NCBI GenBank assembly: GCA_963702445.1
Contig: CAVPCZ010000016.1
Location: forward strand, 124,001-188,000
DNA: 64,000 nt
Direction: 5' to 3'
DNA from: CAVPCZ01 sp963702445
Lineage (GTDB): Bacteria; Bacteroidota; Ignavibacteria; UBA10030; UBA6906
Translations under genes and position numbers: made by a program
Part shown: positions 9,788 to 19,848 of the stretch, in pieces
Position numbering within the stretch: position 1 is the first letter of the stretch
How the letters are laid out: the number at the start of each line of letters is the position of its first letter
Notes under the pieces: generated by a model
The model's input: only the letters and a program-made list of their open reading frames with translations
Database searches by the model: none
What the model was told of the DNA's origin: nothing

Positions 9788-10476
9788 GCGGGCCGGTGGT
9801 CGAGGGCGAAGTGCTGCTTATCGACAAACCGACCGGCTGGACGTCGTTCGATGTGGTCAACAAGATCAGGCGCCTCTCGGGGGGCGTGAAGACAGGGCAT
9901 GCCGGGACGCTCGATCCGATGGCGACCGGGCTGCTGATCGTGTGCACCGGCCGCAAGCGCAAACAGATCGACAGCTACATGGGACTCGACAAGGAGTACG
10001 AGGTCGAGATGGAGCTGGGGGTGCGGACACCGAGCTTCGACGCCGAGACCGCGGTGACGGAACGCCGGAGTACCGCGGGAATAACCGAAACGCAGGTCCG
10101 CGAAACGCTCGCAGCATTCGCCGGCCCGCAGACGCAGGTGCCGCCCATGTGGTCGGCGGTGAAGATCGGCGGCACGCGGCTGTACAAGCTTGCCCGCAAG
10201 GGCGTCGAGGTCGAGCGGCCGCCGCGCCAGGTCGTGATCCACCGGATCACCGCCACGGAGATACAGATCCCGAAGGTCCGGTTCACCGTCGTGTGCTCCA
10301 AAGGAACGTATGTCCGGGCGCTCGTGAATGATGTGGGAGAACGGCTGGGGTGCGGAGCATGCATGACCGCGCTCAGGCGCACCAGGATCGGGCCGTACGG
10401 CCTCGGCGAGGCGATGACCATGGAACAGTTTCAACGCCGGGGTGCCGCTCCGGCAGAACCAGCACCGCTTGCATGA
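9784..10476 (+). CDS. truB: tRNA pseudouridine-55 synthase
   Basis: Modifies U55 in the T-loop of tRNA. The catalytic Asp44 lies in GHAGTLDPMATGLL; the KEYEVEMELG and YVRALVNDVGERLG blocks are also present. 230 residues, intact, short form without an extended PUA domain. Coupled by ATGA overlaps to rbfA upstream and ribF downstream. Confidence 0.93.
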   Translation: MSGPVVEGEVLLIDKPTGWTSFDVVNKIRRLSGGVKTGHAGTLDPMATGLLIVCTGRKRKQIDSYMGLDKEYEVEMELGVRTPSFDAETAVTERRSTAGITETQVRETLAAFAGPQTQVPPMWSAVKIGGTRLYKLARKGVEVERPPRQVVIHRITATEIQIPKVRFTVVCSKGTYVRALVNDVGERLGCGACMTALRRTRIGPYGLGEAMTMEQFQRRGAAPAEPAPLA

Positions 10477-11440
10477 AAGTCCTCCGTTCATTGGACCGAG
10501 CTGGGTCGCGACAAGAATTCTGTCGTGACCGTGGGCATGTTCGACGGGATCCACCGGGCTCACCGGGAGATCGTCCGCGAGGTGGTCCACCGCGCACGGA
10601 TGCGGGAAGGACGGAGCGTTGTGGTGACCTTCGACCCGCACCCGAAGGAAGTGGTGGCCTCCGCCAGGGGACCCGTGCAGATGCTCTCCACACTGGACGA
10701 TCGCATGGAGATGTTGCGCGATCTCCATGTCGATGTGGCGCTGGTCATCGAAGTTCACGCACGGCGTTCTCGCGACTCACCGCGAGAGAGTTCTACGAGG
10801 ATGTCGTGGCCGGGGAAATCGGTGTGAGCGAGGTCGTGGTGGGATACGACCACATGTTCGGCCGGGATCGCGGAAGCCGGGATCCAGGGTCTGGTGGAGA
10901 TGGGGAGGACGCTCGACTTTTCGGTATTCGCCGTGCATCCCCTCTCCGTCGACGGCGCGCCGATAAGCAGCACGCGCATCCGGCATGCGCTTGCGGCGGG
11001 GGACGTGGAGAAAGCGAACGCCATGCTGGGGTATCCGTACCAGCTCGGGGGAACGATCGTCGGAGGTGACCGCCGGGGCCGTACCATCGGGTTCCCGACG
11101 GCGAACATCCAACCCCGGCATCCGCGCAAGCTGGTCCCGGGCAGCGGAGTGTACCTCGTCGAGGCGTCCGTGGCCGGCAGCACGGGCCTACGGGATCATG
11201 AACATCGGCGTCAGGCCGACGGTCAGCGCCGGCCTGAACCAGGTCCTGGAGGTTCACCTGCTCGATTTTGACAGGGAGATTTACGGCGAGCGACTGACGG
11301 TGACGTTTCTCAGGCGCGTGCGCGACGAAAGGAAGTTTGACAGCCTGGAAACTCTGACGGCACAGCTGCAGCAGGACCGGGACGAAGCGCGGCGCTTGAT
11401 CGCGGCGCGGGCATTTTCTTCAACACAATCCAAGGAGTAA
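10473..11440 (+). CDS. ribF: bifunctional riboflavin kinase/FAD synthetase, frameshifted
   Basis: Converts riboflavin to FMN and FMN to FAD. The N-terminal adenylyltransferase half shows VTVGMFDGIHRAH, VTFDPHPKEV and the ISSTRIRHALAAGD motif (family I-S-S-T-x-I-R). The C-terminal kinase half shows GRTIGFPTANI and the GIMNIGVRPTV block. Extra bases occur near 10494, at 10753 and 10760, near 10870 and near 11188. All blocks are otherwise normal in order and spacing. Starts in an ATGA overlap with truB. Confidence 0.9.
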
Positions 11441-11444
11441 CAGC

Positions 11445-11715
11445 ATGGCTATCACGAAGGAAACGAAGTCGGAGATCATCAAGAAGTTCGGCAAGACGCC
11501 GACCGACACCGGAATGCCCGAGGTCCAGATTGCGCTGCTGACCGCGCGTATCAACGACCTCGACCCCGCATTTCGAGAAATTCAAGAAGGACCACCACTC
11601 CCGCGTGGGACTTTTGAAAATGGTGGGAAAGCGCCGCCGGTTGCTGGACTATCTTCGCGAGAAAGCAATCGACCGGTACCGGAAGATCATCGAAGAGCTT
11701 GAAATCCGCAAATAG
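11445..11715 (+). CDS. rpsO: 30S ribosomal protein S15, one frameshift
   Basis: Primary 16S-binding protein of the platform, also binding its own mRNA in many bacteria. The GMPEVQIALLTARIN and KKDHHSRVGLLKMVGKRRRLLDYL blocks are clear. A surplus G at 11562 falls exactly between CTC and ACC of the conserved L-T pair of RINDLTPHF. Without it the protein is a normal 89-residue S15. AAGGAG precedes the ATG. Sits upstream of pnp as in most genomes. Confidence 0.93.
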
Positions 11716-11761
11716 GCGGACCAGTTCACGTATTCATTCATCGATGAGGCGGTAGAAGGTA

Positions 11762-13937
11762 ATGAAAGTCACGAAAGAGATCGAAATAGGGGGGAAGATA
11801 TTCTCCCTTGAAACCGGCCGGTTCGCCAAGCAGGCGGACGGTGCGGTGATGGCAAGGTTCGGCGACACGATGGTGCTCGCCGCTGTGGTCGCCAAAGAAG
11901 CAGGCGACACCCGGGTATGATTACTTCCCGTTGCAGGTGGAATACCGCGAGAAGGCGGCGTCGGCGGGAAAAATTCCCGGCGGCTTTTTCAAGCGCGAGG
12001 CCCGGCCATCGGAAAAAGAGATCCTCTCGTCACGCGTGATCGACCGGCCGATCCGTCCGCTCTTTCCGGAATGGTTCCAGTGCGAAACGCAGGTCATCGT
12101 CACCGTCTATTCGTCCGACCAGGAACATGACGGCGATGTCCTCGGCGCCGTGGCTGCATCCGCCGCGCTGATGATTTCGGACATTCCCTTCGCGGGACCC
12201 GTCGCGGAAGTCCGCGTGGGCCGGATCAACGGCCAGCTGGTGATCAACCCGACGTTCACCGATCTGCAGACCAGCGACATGGATATCATCGTCGCCGGCA
12301 CGGAAGACTCCATCGTCATGGTGGAGGGGGAGGCGCGGGAGATGTCCGAGGAGGACATGCTCGCGGCGCTGGAGTTTGCACACGGCTCCATCAAAGAAAT
12401 GTGCAATCTGCAGAAGGAACTCGTCAAGGCCTGCGGCGTTCCGAAACGCCAGCCGCCGCCTGACGGACAGATTGCCGACCTGAAGGCCGCAGTGGCCGCA
12501 TTCGCCGGCGAACGTATCCGCACTCTCGCGCACACCCCTCTGCTCAAAGAGGAACGCGCACAGAAGACCGCGGATCTGGAAAAGGAGACCCTCGGGGCGC
12601 TGGCGGAACGATTCCCCGAGCAGGAGGGCGCCGTCAAGGCAGCCCTTCATGACCTCGAATACCATGCCATGCGCGAGATGATCCTCACGCAGGGAATACG
12701 GCTCGACGGCCGCGGTCTCCGCGACATCCGCCCGATTACCATCGAAGTGGGCCTGCTTCCCCGTACGCACGGTTCGGCCCTCTTCCAGCGCGGTGAAACG
12801 CAGAGCCTCACGACCCTCACGCTGGGTACGAAGCTCGACGAACAGATCATCGACGGCCTGCTGCCCGAATCGACCAAACGGTTCATGCTGCACTACAACT
12901 TCCCGCCGTTTTCGGTGGGCGAGGTGGGCCGGCTCGGCTCGACCGGACGCCGCGAAATCGGCCACGGCAACCTCGCCGAACGTTCGATCAAGGGCATGAT
13001 GGCGCCGGAAGCCGAATTTCCGTACACCGTGCGGCTCGTTTCGGACATCCTGGAATCCAACGGCTCATCATCAATGGCGACCGTGTGCGCCGCGACGCTT
13101 GCACTGCTCGACGGCGGCGCGCCGCTGAAGAAATCGGTCGCCGGCATTGCCATGGGCCTGGTGAAAGAAGGAGACCGGGTCGCCATTCTGAGCGACATCC
13201 TCGGCAATGAAGATCACCTCGGCGACATGGACTTCAAGGTGGCCGGGACCCGTGACGGCATCACGGCATGCCAGATGGACATCAAGATCGGCGGCATTTC
13301 GCTGGCCATCATGCGTTCGGCGCTGGAACAGGCCAAGGCCGGGCGTCTGCATATTCTCGGGAAGATGGAAGAGGCGATTGCGACGCCGCGCGCCGATCTG
13401 TCGCCCTACGCGCCCCGTCTCACCACGCTGAAAATCCCCATCGACATGATCGGTGCGGTGATCGGGCCGGGCGGAAAGAACATCCGCAAGATCGTCGCGG
13501 ACAGCGGCGCCGAGATCAATATCGAAGATGACGGGTCGGTGGTGATTGCCGCCACCACCAAGGAATCGGCGGAGAAGGCCATCAATGCGATCAAAGGAAT
13601 CACCGAGCTTCCGGAGATCGGGAAGATCTACACGGCGACCGTGAAGAAGGTGATGGACTTCGGCGCGTTCGTGGAATTCCTGCCCGGCAAAGAGGGGCTG
13701 GTCCACGTATCGCAGCTCGACACGAAGCGCGTCGAGAACCCGACCGATGTCGTGAAGGTCGGCGACGTGTTTGAGGTGAAGATCATCGATCAGGATGAGA
13801 TGGGGCGGTTCAAGCTCAGCCGGCGTGCGGTGTTGAATCCGGACGAGCCCCTTCCTCCGAAGCGTGAGGGTGGAAGTGGTGGTGGAGGCCGTGACCGTGG
13901 GCCGCGTGACAGAGACAGAGGTCCGCGCCGCGGGTAG
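11762..13937 (+). CDS. pnp: polyribonucleotide nucleotidyltransferase (PNPase), one frameshift
   Basis: Phosphorolytic 3'-5' exoribonuclease of the degradosome. The first about 50 residues (EIGGKIFSLETGRFAKQADG, ARFGDTMVLAAVV) are in one frame; after a surplus base near 11914 the remaining two RNase PH domains, a KH domain (IGPGGKNIRKIV) and an S1 domain (DFGAFVEFLPGKEGLVHVSQ) follow without interruption. The C-terminus is a short Gly/Arg/Asp-rich tail. Last gene of the operon, followed by repeats and a strong hairpin. Confidence 0.92.
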
Positions 13938-14103
13938 GGGTGAGACTCAAGCTGAGACTCACCCTTGTGGTATGAAACTCGAGAGCCCCATGCGCTACAG
14001 AGGCGCATGGGGCTCAAGTGTGTATGCCCGGCATGACGTGCACCTCGGACTGAGACACGTGAGACTCAGGGTGAGACTCACCGTGAGGCTCAGCGTCACG
14101 TGA
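13936..14103. repeat. cluster of GTGAGACTCA-like repeats
   Basis: Five to six imperfect copies of (G)TGAGACTCA(CCC) lie in the 180-bp gap between the convergent pnp and bshC genes, two before and three or four after the central hairpin (for example near 13940, 13951, 14057, 14069). The inverse motif GAGTCTCACCC occurs twice in tandem at 57587-57610 inside another gene. No protein is encoded here. Confidence 0.7.
13983..14015. terminator. 13-bp hairpin between convergent pnp and bshC
   Basis: GAGCCCCATGCGC (13983-13995) pairs perfectly with GCGCATGGGGCTC (14003-14015) around a 7-base loop. It lies between two convergent genes, so it may end transcription in both directions, although neither side has a T-tract. 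Confidence 0.65.
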
Positions 14104-14115
14104 GGAGCATGCGCC

Positions 14116-15756
14116 TCACCGGGCGAGCAGCTGGTGCTGGAAACCGGATATGTCCAGCGCGCCGGCCAACCAGCGCGTAAAGTCCGGACCGTATTTGTTG
14201 AGGAAATACACCGCGCTGATTTCGCGCTCCTGCAGGTGTCCCCCCGGAATCACCGAACCCACCGCGCGTTCAACCTGGCGCACCGCCGTCTCGTTCCTGC
14301 GCTTCTGCGCAGCGGTCGCCTTCTCGTTCATCACCGACAACAACCCCTCGATCTTCCCCGCGGAGTTGTCCAGAGCGCCGGTGAGCGTCGGGTCAATCTC
14401 CCCCAGACCGAAACGCAGTTCGTTCAACGCCACACGCATGGATTGCGTGGTCCTGCCGAACAGGTCATCCAGCTTGATCTCCGATATCTGCGCAACCACC
14501 TTCCGGGTGAGATCGTCCGCCTCGCCGAAAAGATCGATCGGATCGATGCCGAATTTTTCCATGGCGCGCTGAACCCGCTCTTCGAGCACCGTCGCGCTCG
14601 CCCGCGGGTAGAGAACCGGCTGCACCACACCGAAGTGACCGTAGAGCGGTCCGAGCTGGGCGTGATAGGCGATCTCCGAAGGCCCCCCGACATAGGCAAC
14701 GGTCGGAAGAAGCGTATCCTGGGCCAGCGGACGCAAGATCACGTTCGGACTCAGCAGTTCGGGTGTTTCCGCCGCGATACGCTTGAGTTCCTCCGGCTCC
14801 ATGAAATGACGCGTGCCCTTCAGGCTGAAATCCGTCTCCCGCGGTTCGATGGGGTAGCGGCCGCCCTTGTGGAAGAGGAAGAGGTTGACCGATTTCGGTT
14901 TGACCTGGGCGTGGTACACCTGTTCGAGCTCGGCACTCTGGCCGATGACGATTTGCGAAGTCTGCGGATAGTCGCTGATCTCCTTCTGGAAAAGGGGGGA
15001 GAGAAGCCTCTTCAGTTCGGCGTTGTGTGCGGAAAGAAACACCACCCCGCTGTCCGGGAGCATCCGGTTGAGCCACCGGGCGAACGCATCGTTGAACGTC
15101 GCGCCCGGAGCATAGGCCGAACGGATGGCGTTCAACAGCTCGGGAGTGAATTCCGTCGGCTGCAGGGCTGCGGCAAGCGCCTGCAGGGTTGTCTCTATCG
15201 AAGCATCGAACACCATTTCCCCGACGGGACCCGGATTGCGTTCCGGCATCACACCGCCCGGGAGGTACTCCAGGTGCGCAACGGCGCTGTCGGCCGTGAA
15301 GACCTGGCAGTGATTCATCTCCGCCAGGTCGTGATCCTCACCCTCGAGCCAGAACACCGGAACAAACGTGAACGGAGGGTGCGTTTTCTGCAGCTCCTCG
15401 GCGAGTTTGATCGTCGTGAGGGTTTTGAGCAATGTGTAGAGCGGGCCGCCCAGAAGGCCGACCTGCTGCCCGGTGACCACCACAAACGTGCTCTCCTGTT
15501 CGAGCGCATCGATGTTGGCGAATGCGCGGGTGCCCCCGCCATAGCGGGCGTTCTGCTCGCGCAGCACACGGGTCAGCGTCTTGCGGTCGCGGGGCCGCCT
15601 CCGGTGGGCCTCGATGATCTCCGGCACCGCATTGCGGTCCAGGAAATGCCGGGGGTAGAAGGGCCGGACGCGCCCTTCGTTGGCAAGAAAATCGATGAAG
15701 AGCTCAGAGTAGCCGCCGGTGGCGGACGGGAGTTGCCGATACGGTATCCATTCCAT
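14116..15756 (-). CDS. bshC: putative cysteine ligase BshC (bacillithiol synthesis)
   Basis: Catalyses the last step of bacillithiol synthesis, adding cysteine to glucosaminyl malate, in the cytosol. The signature VVTGQQVGLLGGPLYTLLK, the PVFWLEGEDHDLAE segment and the LPTVAYVGGPSEIAYHAQL block are diagnostic. 546 residues from the ATG at 15756; an upstream start at 15822 would add 22 residues that do not look like the family. Intact. No bshA or bshB in the window. Confidence 0.88.
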   Translation of the reverse strand: MEWIPYRQLPSATGGYSELFIDFLANEGRVRPFYPRHFLDRNAVPEIIEAHRRRPRDRKTLTRVLREQNARYGGGTRAFANIDALEQESTFVVVTGQQVGLLGGPLYTLLKTLTTIKLAEELQKTHPPFTFVPVFWLEGEDHDLAEMNHCQVFTADSAVAHLEYLPGGVMPERNPGPVGEMVFDASIETTLQALAAALQPTEFTPELLNAIRSAYAPGATFNDAFARWLNRMLPDSGVVFLSAHNAELKRLLSPLFQKEISDYPQTSQIVIGQSAELEQVYHAQVKPKSVNLFLFHKGGRYPIEPRETDFSLKGTRHFMEPEELKRIAAETPELLSPNVILRPLAQDTLLPTVAYVGGPSEIAYHAQLGPLYGHFGVVQPVLYPRASATVLEERVQRAMEKFGIDPIDLFGEADDLTRKVVAQISEIKLDDLFGRTTQSMRVALNELRFGLGEIDPTLTGALDNSAGKIEGLLSVMNEKATAAQKRRNETAVRQVERAVGSVIPGGHLQEREISAVYFLNKYGPDFTRWLAGALDISGFQHQLLAR

Positions 15757-15962
15757 AGGGGCCAATATCGCCAAAAAAGCGATTGCATTCAAGTCGAAAG
15801 TTTTGTACAATCGATGGGTCACAGCACCAGCAACTATCCCGTTACGTCCTGCACCGTGAGTTCTCTAAATCGGTTCTTTCTTCCCCCTTGGCTCCTCCGG
15901 GTCTACCGCTCCTCACGGGAGTGTGTCCGGTTCCTCCGTGCGTCACCAGTCGCTGAGCGCCC

Positions 15963-16532
15963 ATGAAGAAGTCACTGCTCGATTATACGCTCAAAATACG
16001 GGTTCCCCTTGTCGCCTTCGTTGCGGTGCTCGCATTCGTGGCGACGTACTACCTTTCCCGGGCCGAGCGGGACGGCGTGGGCTATGCCCCCGTCCAGCCG
16101 GTGGCGTTCTCACACAAGCTCCATGCCGGGACGATGCGGATCGACTGCAAATACTGCCATAGCTCCGTCACGGTTTCCCCCCACGCGGGCATCCCTGCCG
16201 TGGGCACCTGCATGAACTGCCATACGGTTGCGCGGAAGAACCGCCCGGAGATCATCAAGCTGACGAAGTACTACGAAGACGGTGTGGCGCTTCCCTGGAA
16301 ACGCGTGCACCGCGTACCGGATTACGCCTACTTCAATCACAGTTCCCACGTCAACCGCGGCGTGGACTGCGCAAACTGTCATGGAGCGATTGAGAACGCC
16401 GACGTGGTCGGCCAGGTGTCGCAGTTCACAATGGGCGCGTGCCTTGACTGCCATAGGAATGCTCCGGTGCAGCTGGCGCAGGTCGCCGGCATCAAACGCG
16501 GTCCCGAGTACTGCAGCGCGTGCCACCGATGA
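15963..16532 (+). CDS. actA: alternative complex III subunit A, pentaheme cytochrome c
   Basis: Periplasm-facing, membrane-anchored multiheme cytochrome of alternative complex III, which oxidises quinol and passes electrons to a terminal oxidase. One N-terminal membrane helix (about 14-33) is followed by five CXXCH sites: CKYCH, CMNCH, CANCH, CLDCH and CSACH. 189 residues, intact. First gene of the actABCDEF cluster. The stop codon lies inside a 15-bp tandem repeat. Confidence 0.93.
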   Translation: MKKSLLDYTLKIRVPLVAFVAVLAFVATYYLSRAERDGVGYAPVQPVAFSHKLHAGTMRIDCKYCHSSVTVSPHAGIPAVGTCMNCHTVARKNRPEIIKLTKYYEDGVALPWKRVHRVPDYAYFNHSSHVNRGVDCANCHGAIENADVVGQVSQFTMGACLDCHRNAPVQLAQVAGIKRGPEYCSACHR

Positions 16533-16568
16533 GCGGCGCACCGATGAACGGCGCACCGATGAACGGCG
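16524..16568 (+). repeat. three 15-bp tandem repeats at the actA stop
   Basis: CACCGATGARCGGCG occurs three times in a row at 16524, 16539 and 16554. The actA stop codon is in the first copy. In one frame it would add M-N/S-G-A-P repeats before the next small gene. Confidence 0.85.
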
Positions 16569-16582
16569 CAGAGAAGACCACC

Positions 16583-16774
16583 ATGAAGAGACGATTGTTT
16601 TTCACACGCGTGGCGGCCGCGATTGCCGGCGGCTCATTGTTCGTATGGGCCTTCCCCGGTCTGGCCCGGAAAGCCCGGGCGGCATCCGAGGCTCCCGCGG
16701 GCGGCAACATTCGGGTACGCTCCCATCCGCTGGCTGTCCCCCGAACGAACGTGAGGTCCAGTTCCCATGGCTGA
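16583..16774 (+). CDS. small protein with twin-arginine-like signal, between actA and actB
   Basis: 63-residue ORF, not recognised. It begins MKRRLFFTR followed by a hydrophobic core and an A-R-A cleavage-like end, so it looks exported, possibly through Tat. The mature part would be only about 30 residues. Its stop overlaps the actB start in the sequence ATGGCTGA, the same kind of coupling as elsewhere in the window, which supports a real gene. It may be a 5' remnant or a frameshifted fragment of a larger exported subunit. Confidence 0.45.
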   Translation: MKRRLFFTRVAAAIAGGSLFVWAFPGLARKARAASEAPAGGNIRVRSHPLAVPRTNVRSSSHG

Positions 16775-19700
16775 GCAGAAGGTGTGGCGCAGTCTCCGCG
16801 AAAACGAAGACCCCTCGACCGTGCGCGATCAGAAAATTCACGAGTTCCAGGATGGGGTGACGGAGACCTTTGATACGGCCGGCATGTCCCCTCTCTCCCG
16901 CAAGCAATTCCTTGCGCTCCTTGCCGCCTCCGCGGCCTTCGCCACCGCGGGATGCACCAACTACCGGGATAAAGGCGAAATCGTTCCGTACACAAAGAGG
17001 CCGGAGGAGATTATCCCCGGCGTGGCGAATTTCTATGCCTCCACATGCACGGGCTGTGCGCAGCGGTGCGGCGTGCTTATCAAAACCCGTGAAGGCCGCC
17101 CCGTGAAGATCGACGGCAACCCGGATCATCCGGTGAACGCCGGCTCGATCTGTGCCCGCGGTCAGGCCTCGATACTGAATCTGTATGATCCTTCGCGCCT
17201 CCGGGCTCCCCGCTACGGCGGGGCATCGCCGAAAAGCGGAGATCTCTCCTGGAACCAGGTCGACACCGATGTCGTCAACGCTGCTCGCCGGATGTATCAG
17301 GGATCAGAAGCAGATCGTTCTGGTTCTGCTCTCCCGTACTTTCGCCGTCCGGCTGCGCGCGTCCTCGCCGACTTCCGTGCCGCCTACCCCGCTACGCGGA
17401 TCGTCACCACCGAGTTATTCCCGCAGGAAACCCGCCGGCGTGCATGGGAGAGAAGTTACGGAGCGCTCCCGCTGCCGGTCGTTGCCTGGGATCAGGCACG
17501 CGTGATCGTCACCCTTGAGGCCGATCCTCTGGGGACAGAGGGATTCACCGTCGAACAGACCCGCGCATTCGCCGCAGGGCGCGACGTCGCGAGCAACCGA
17601 CAGGTTCTCCCGCCTCTATAGCATCGAAGGGAATCTCTCTCTCACCGGGGCCAACGCGGACTACCGCCTCCGCCTTCTTCCGACGCTGCAGAGGGATCTT
17701 CTCCTGGCCATTCTGAACGAAGCGGGCATCCGCCGCCGCGCAGTGCGGATCGACAATCCGGTTATTGAACGGGCCGCAGCCGTGCTATCGATCTGACATC
17801 ATTCGGCACGACCCACAACCTGTCCGCCGCAACTCTCACGCACATGGTGGACGATCTGCTTGCACAGAGGGGAAAGGGGATCGTCTATGCAGGCGATGCT
17901 CTGCCGGAAGAGACGCACCTCCTCGTCAACTACCTGAATGACCTGCTGGGCAACTCCGCGCTCTACGTCACCGGTACGGTGTGCGCCGGCATTCGGCATC
18001 AGTACGCGCGGAAGATCTCGCCGCCCTTGTTGCCGATATGAAGGCGGGGAAAGTGGGTGCGGTGATTCATGCGGGGACAAACCCGGTGTATCATCTCCCG
18101 CCGGACTTCGGCTATGCCGATGCCCTGAAGAATGTTCCCCTCACGGTCTGTCTCACCGAAGCCGAGAATGAAACGGCGCAGGCGTGCACCTACATGCTTC
18201 CCACACACCACGCGCTGGAAAGCTGGGGCGATCATCGCGTCAGGTCGGGCGTCTATTCGCTGCAACAGCCCGTTGTGGCACCGCTGTACGCCACCCGGCA
18301 GACCGAAGCCGTGCTGCTGCACTGGATGGCCGCGGGAATCCCTTCAACGAATCGGCCTATCTCGACTATCTGAAGAAGAAATGGGAGACCGAGCTGTTTC
18401 CCCGTTCCGGCGCGAAGGTGGATTTTGCCACGTTCTGGAACAGCGCGCTGCATGACGGCGTTGTTGCTGTGGCGGAGGCCTCCCCGGCAAGGGGAAAATT
18501 CAGAACGGATGCCGCTCCCGCCATCGAACCGCTCAAACCGGCGGCCGGATACACGCTGTTGCTGACGCAGAGTCCTTTTATCGGGGACGGAAGCTTTGCG
18601 AACAACGGATGGCTCCAGGAAATCCCGCACCCGGTGTCCAAGATCGTGTGGGACAACTATGCCGCCCTCTCTCCGGCGACGGCACGTGAGCTGGGCGTGG
18701 AAAACGGCGATCTGGTCGATGTCACTGTTGAAGGGCGCCGCCGGGCGCTCCCCGTGTTTGTGCAGCCGGGGATGGCGGACACGGCTGATGGCTGTGGCGC
18801 TGGGGTACGGACGCACGAATGCAGGGCCCGTGGGTACCGGCGTGGGCACCGATGCCACACCGTTGCTGACGCGCGCGGCGTTCACGGGGAGCAGGTTCAT
18901 CAGCGGCGTTACCGCAGTCAAGGGCGGCAGGACGCCACGAGCTCGCCTCCACGCAGGAACACCACGCGCTGGATGATACCTTCGTCAAAGACCTGCACCT
19001 GAAGCGGAAGATCATCCGCGAAGGCGACGCTCGAGGGATACCTGAAGGATCCCGGCTTTCTGGAGCGCGAACGCAAGCAGCATGAAAGCATCAGCACGGA
19101 GGTCGAGTACCATGGCGTGAAGTGGGCGATGGCCATCGACCTCAACAAGTGCACCGGCTGCAATGCCTGCGTGCGCCGGCTGCAACGTGGAGAACAACAT
19201 CCCGGTGGTCGGAAAGGAGCAGGTGCAGAAGGGGAGGGAGATGCAGTGGATCCGGATCGACCGCTACTACAGCGGGACACCCGACGAGCCGGTGACAAGC
19301 CACCAGCCCATGCTCTGCCAGCACTGCGACAACGCCCCGTGCGAGAACGTCTGTCCGGTCGTCGCCACCAATCACAGTCCGGACGGACTGAACCAGATGG
19401 TGTACAACCGGTGCGTGGGCACGAAGTACTGCTCGAACAACTGTCCGTACAAGGTGCGCCGCTTCAATTTCTACAACTTGCGTGATCACCTCGCCGAAGG
19501 CTACTACGAGCAGGAGCCGGTGAATCTCGTGCACAATCCCGAGGTGACGGTCCGTTCCCGCGGGGTCATGGAGAAGTGCACCTTCTGCGTGCAGCGGATC
19601 ATGGAAGCCCGGCAGCATGCGACGGAGCAGGGGGTGGAGTTTACAGGGAAGGATGTGCAGACCGCCTGTCAGCAGGCGTGTCCGGCACGAGGCGATCGTG

Positions 19701-19848
19701 TTCGGGAACACGAACGATCCGCAATCGGCCGTGGCGCAGGCTCCGGGAGCATCCTCTCGGGTACCACGTGCTGGAAGAACTGAACGTGCGCCCCAACGTC
19801 ACGTATCTTGCCCGGTTGCGCAACATTCATTCGGAGAAAGTCGCGTGA
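16767..19848 (+). CDS. actB: alternative complex III subunit B (molybdopterin-oxidoreductase-like plus Fe-S), many frameshifts
   Basis: Large periplasmic subunit of alternative complex III: an N-terminal molybdopterin-oxidoreductase-like domain (normally lacking molybdenum) joined to a C-terminal ferredoxin domain with [3Fe-4S]/[4Fe-4S] clusters. A Tat-like signal SRKQFLALLAASAAF with a lipobox-like AGC is followed by CTGCAQRCG. The ferredoxin domain shows CTGCNACV, MLCQHCDNAPCENVCP, CVGTKYCSNNCPYKVRRFNF and CTFCVQRI. Roughly ten one-base shifts occur between 17590 and 19740, for example a surplus C at 19174 inside the first cluster motif. All blocks are in normal order. Stop overlaps the next start as GTGA. 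Confidence 0.9.

Noticed and set aside
14134..15966. Plus-strand ORF of 610 codons opposite bshC
   Set aside because: Antisense shadow of bshC; the minus-strand protein carries the diagnostic BshC motifs.
16767..19848. Degraded pseudogene copy of a molybdopterin oxidoreductase
   Set aside because: All cluster motifs and flanking residues are intact, there are no internal stops other than those caused by one-base shifts, and the same shifts occur in indispensable genes.
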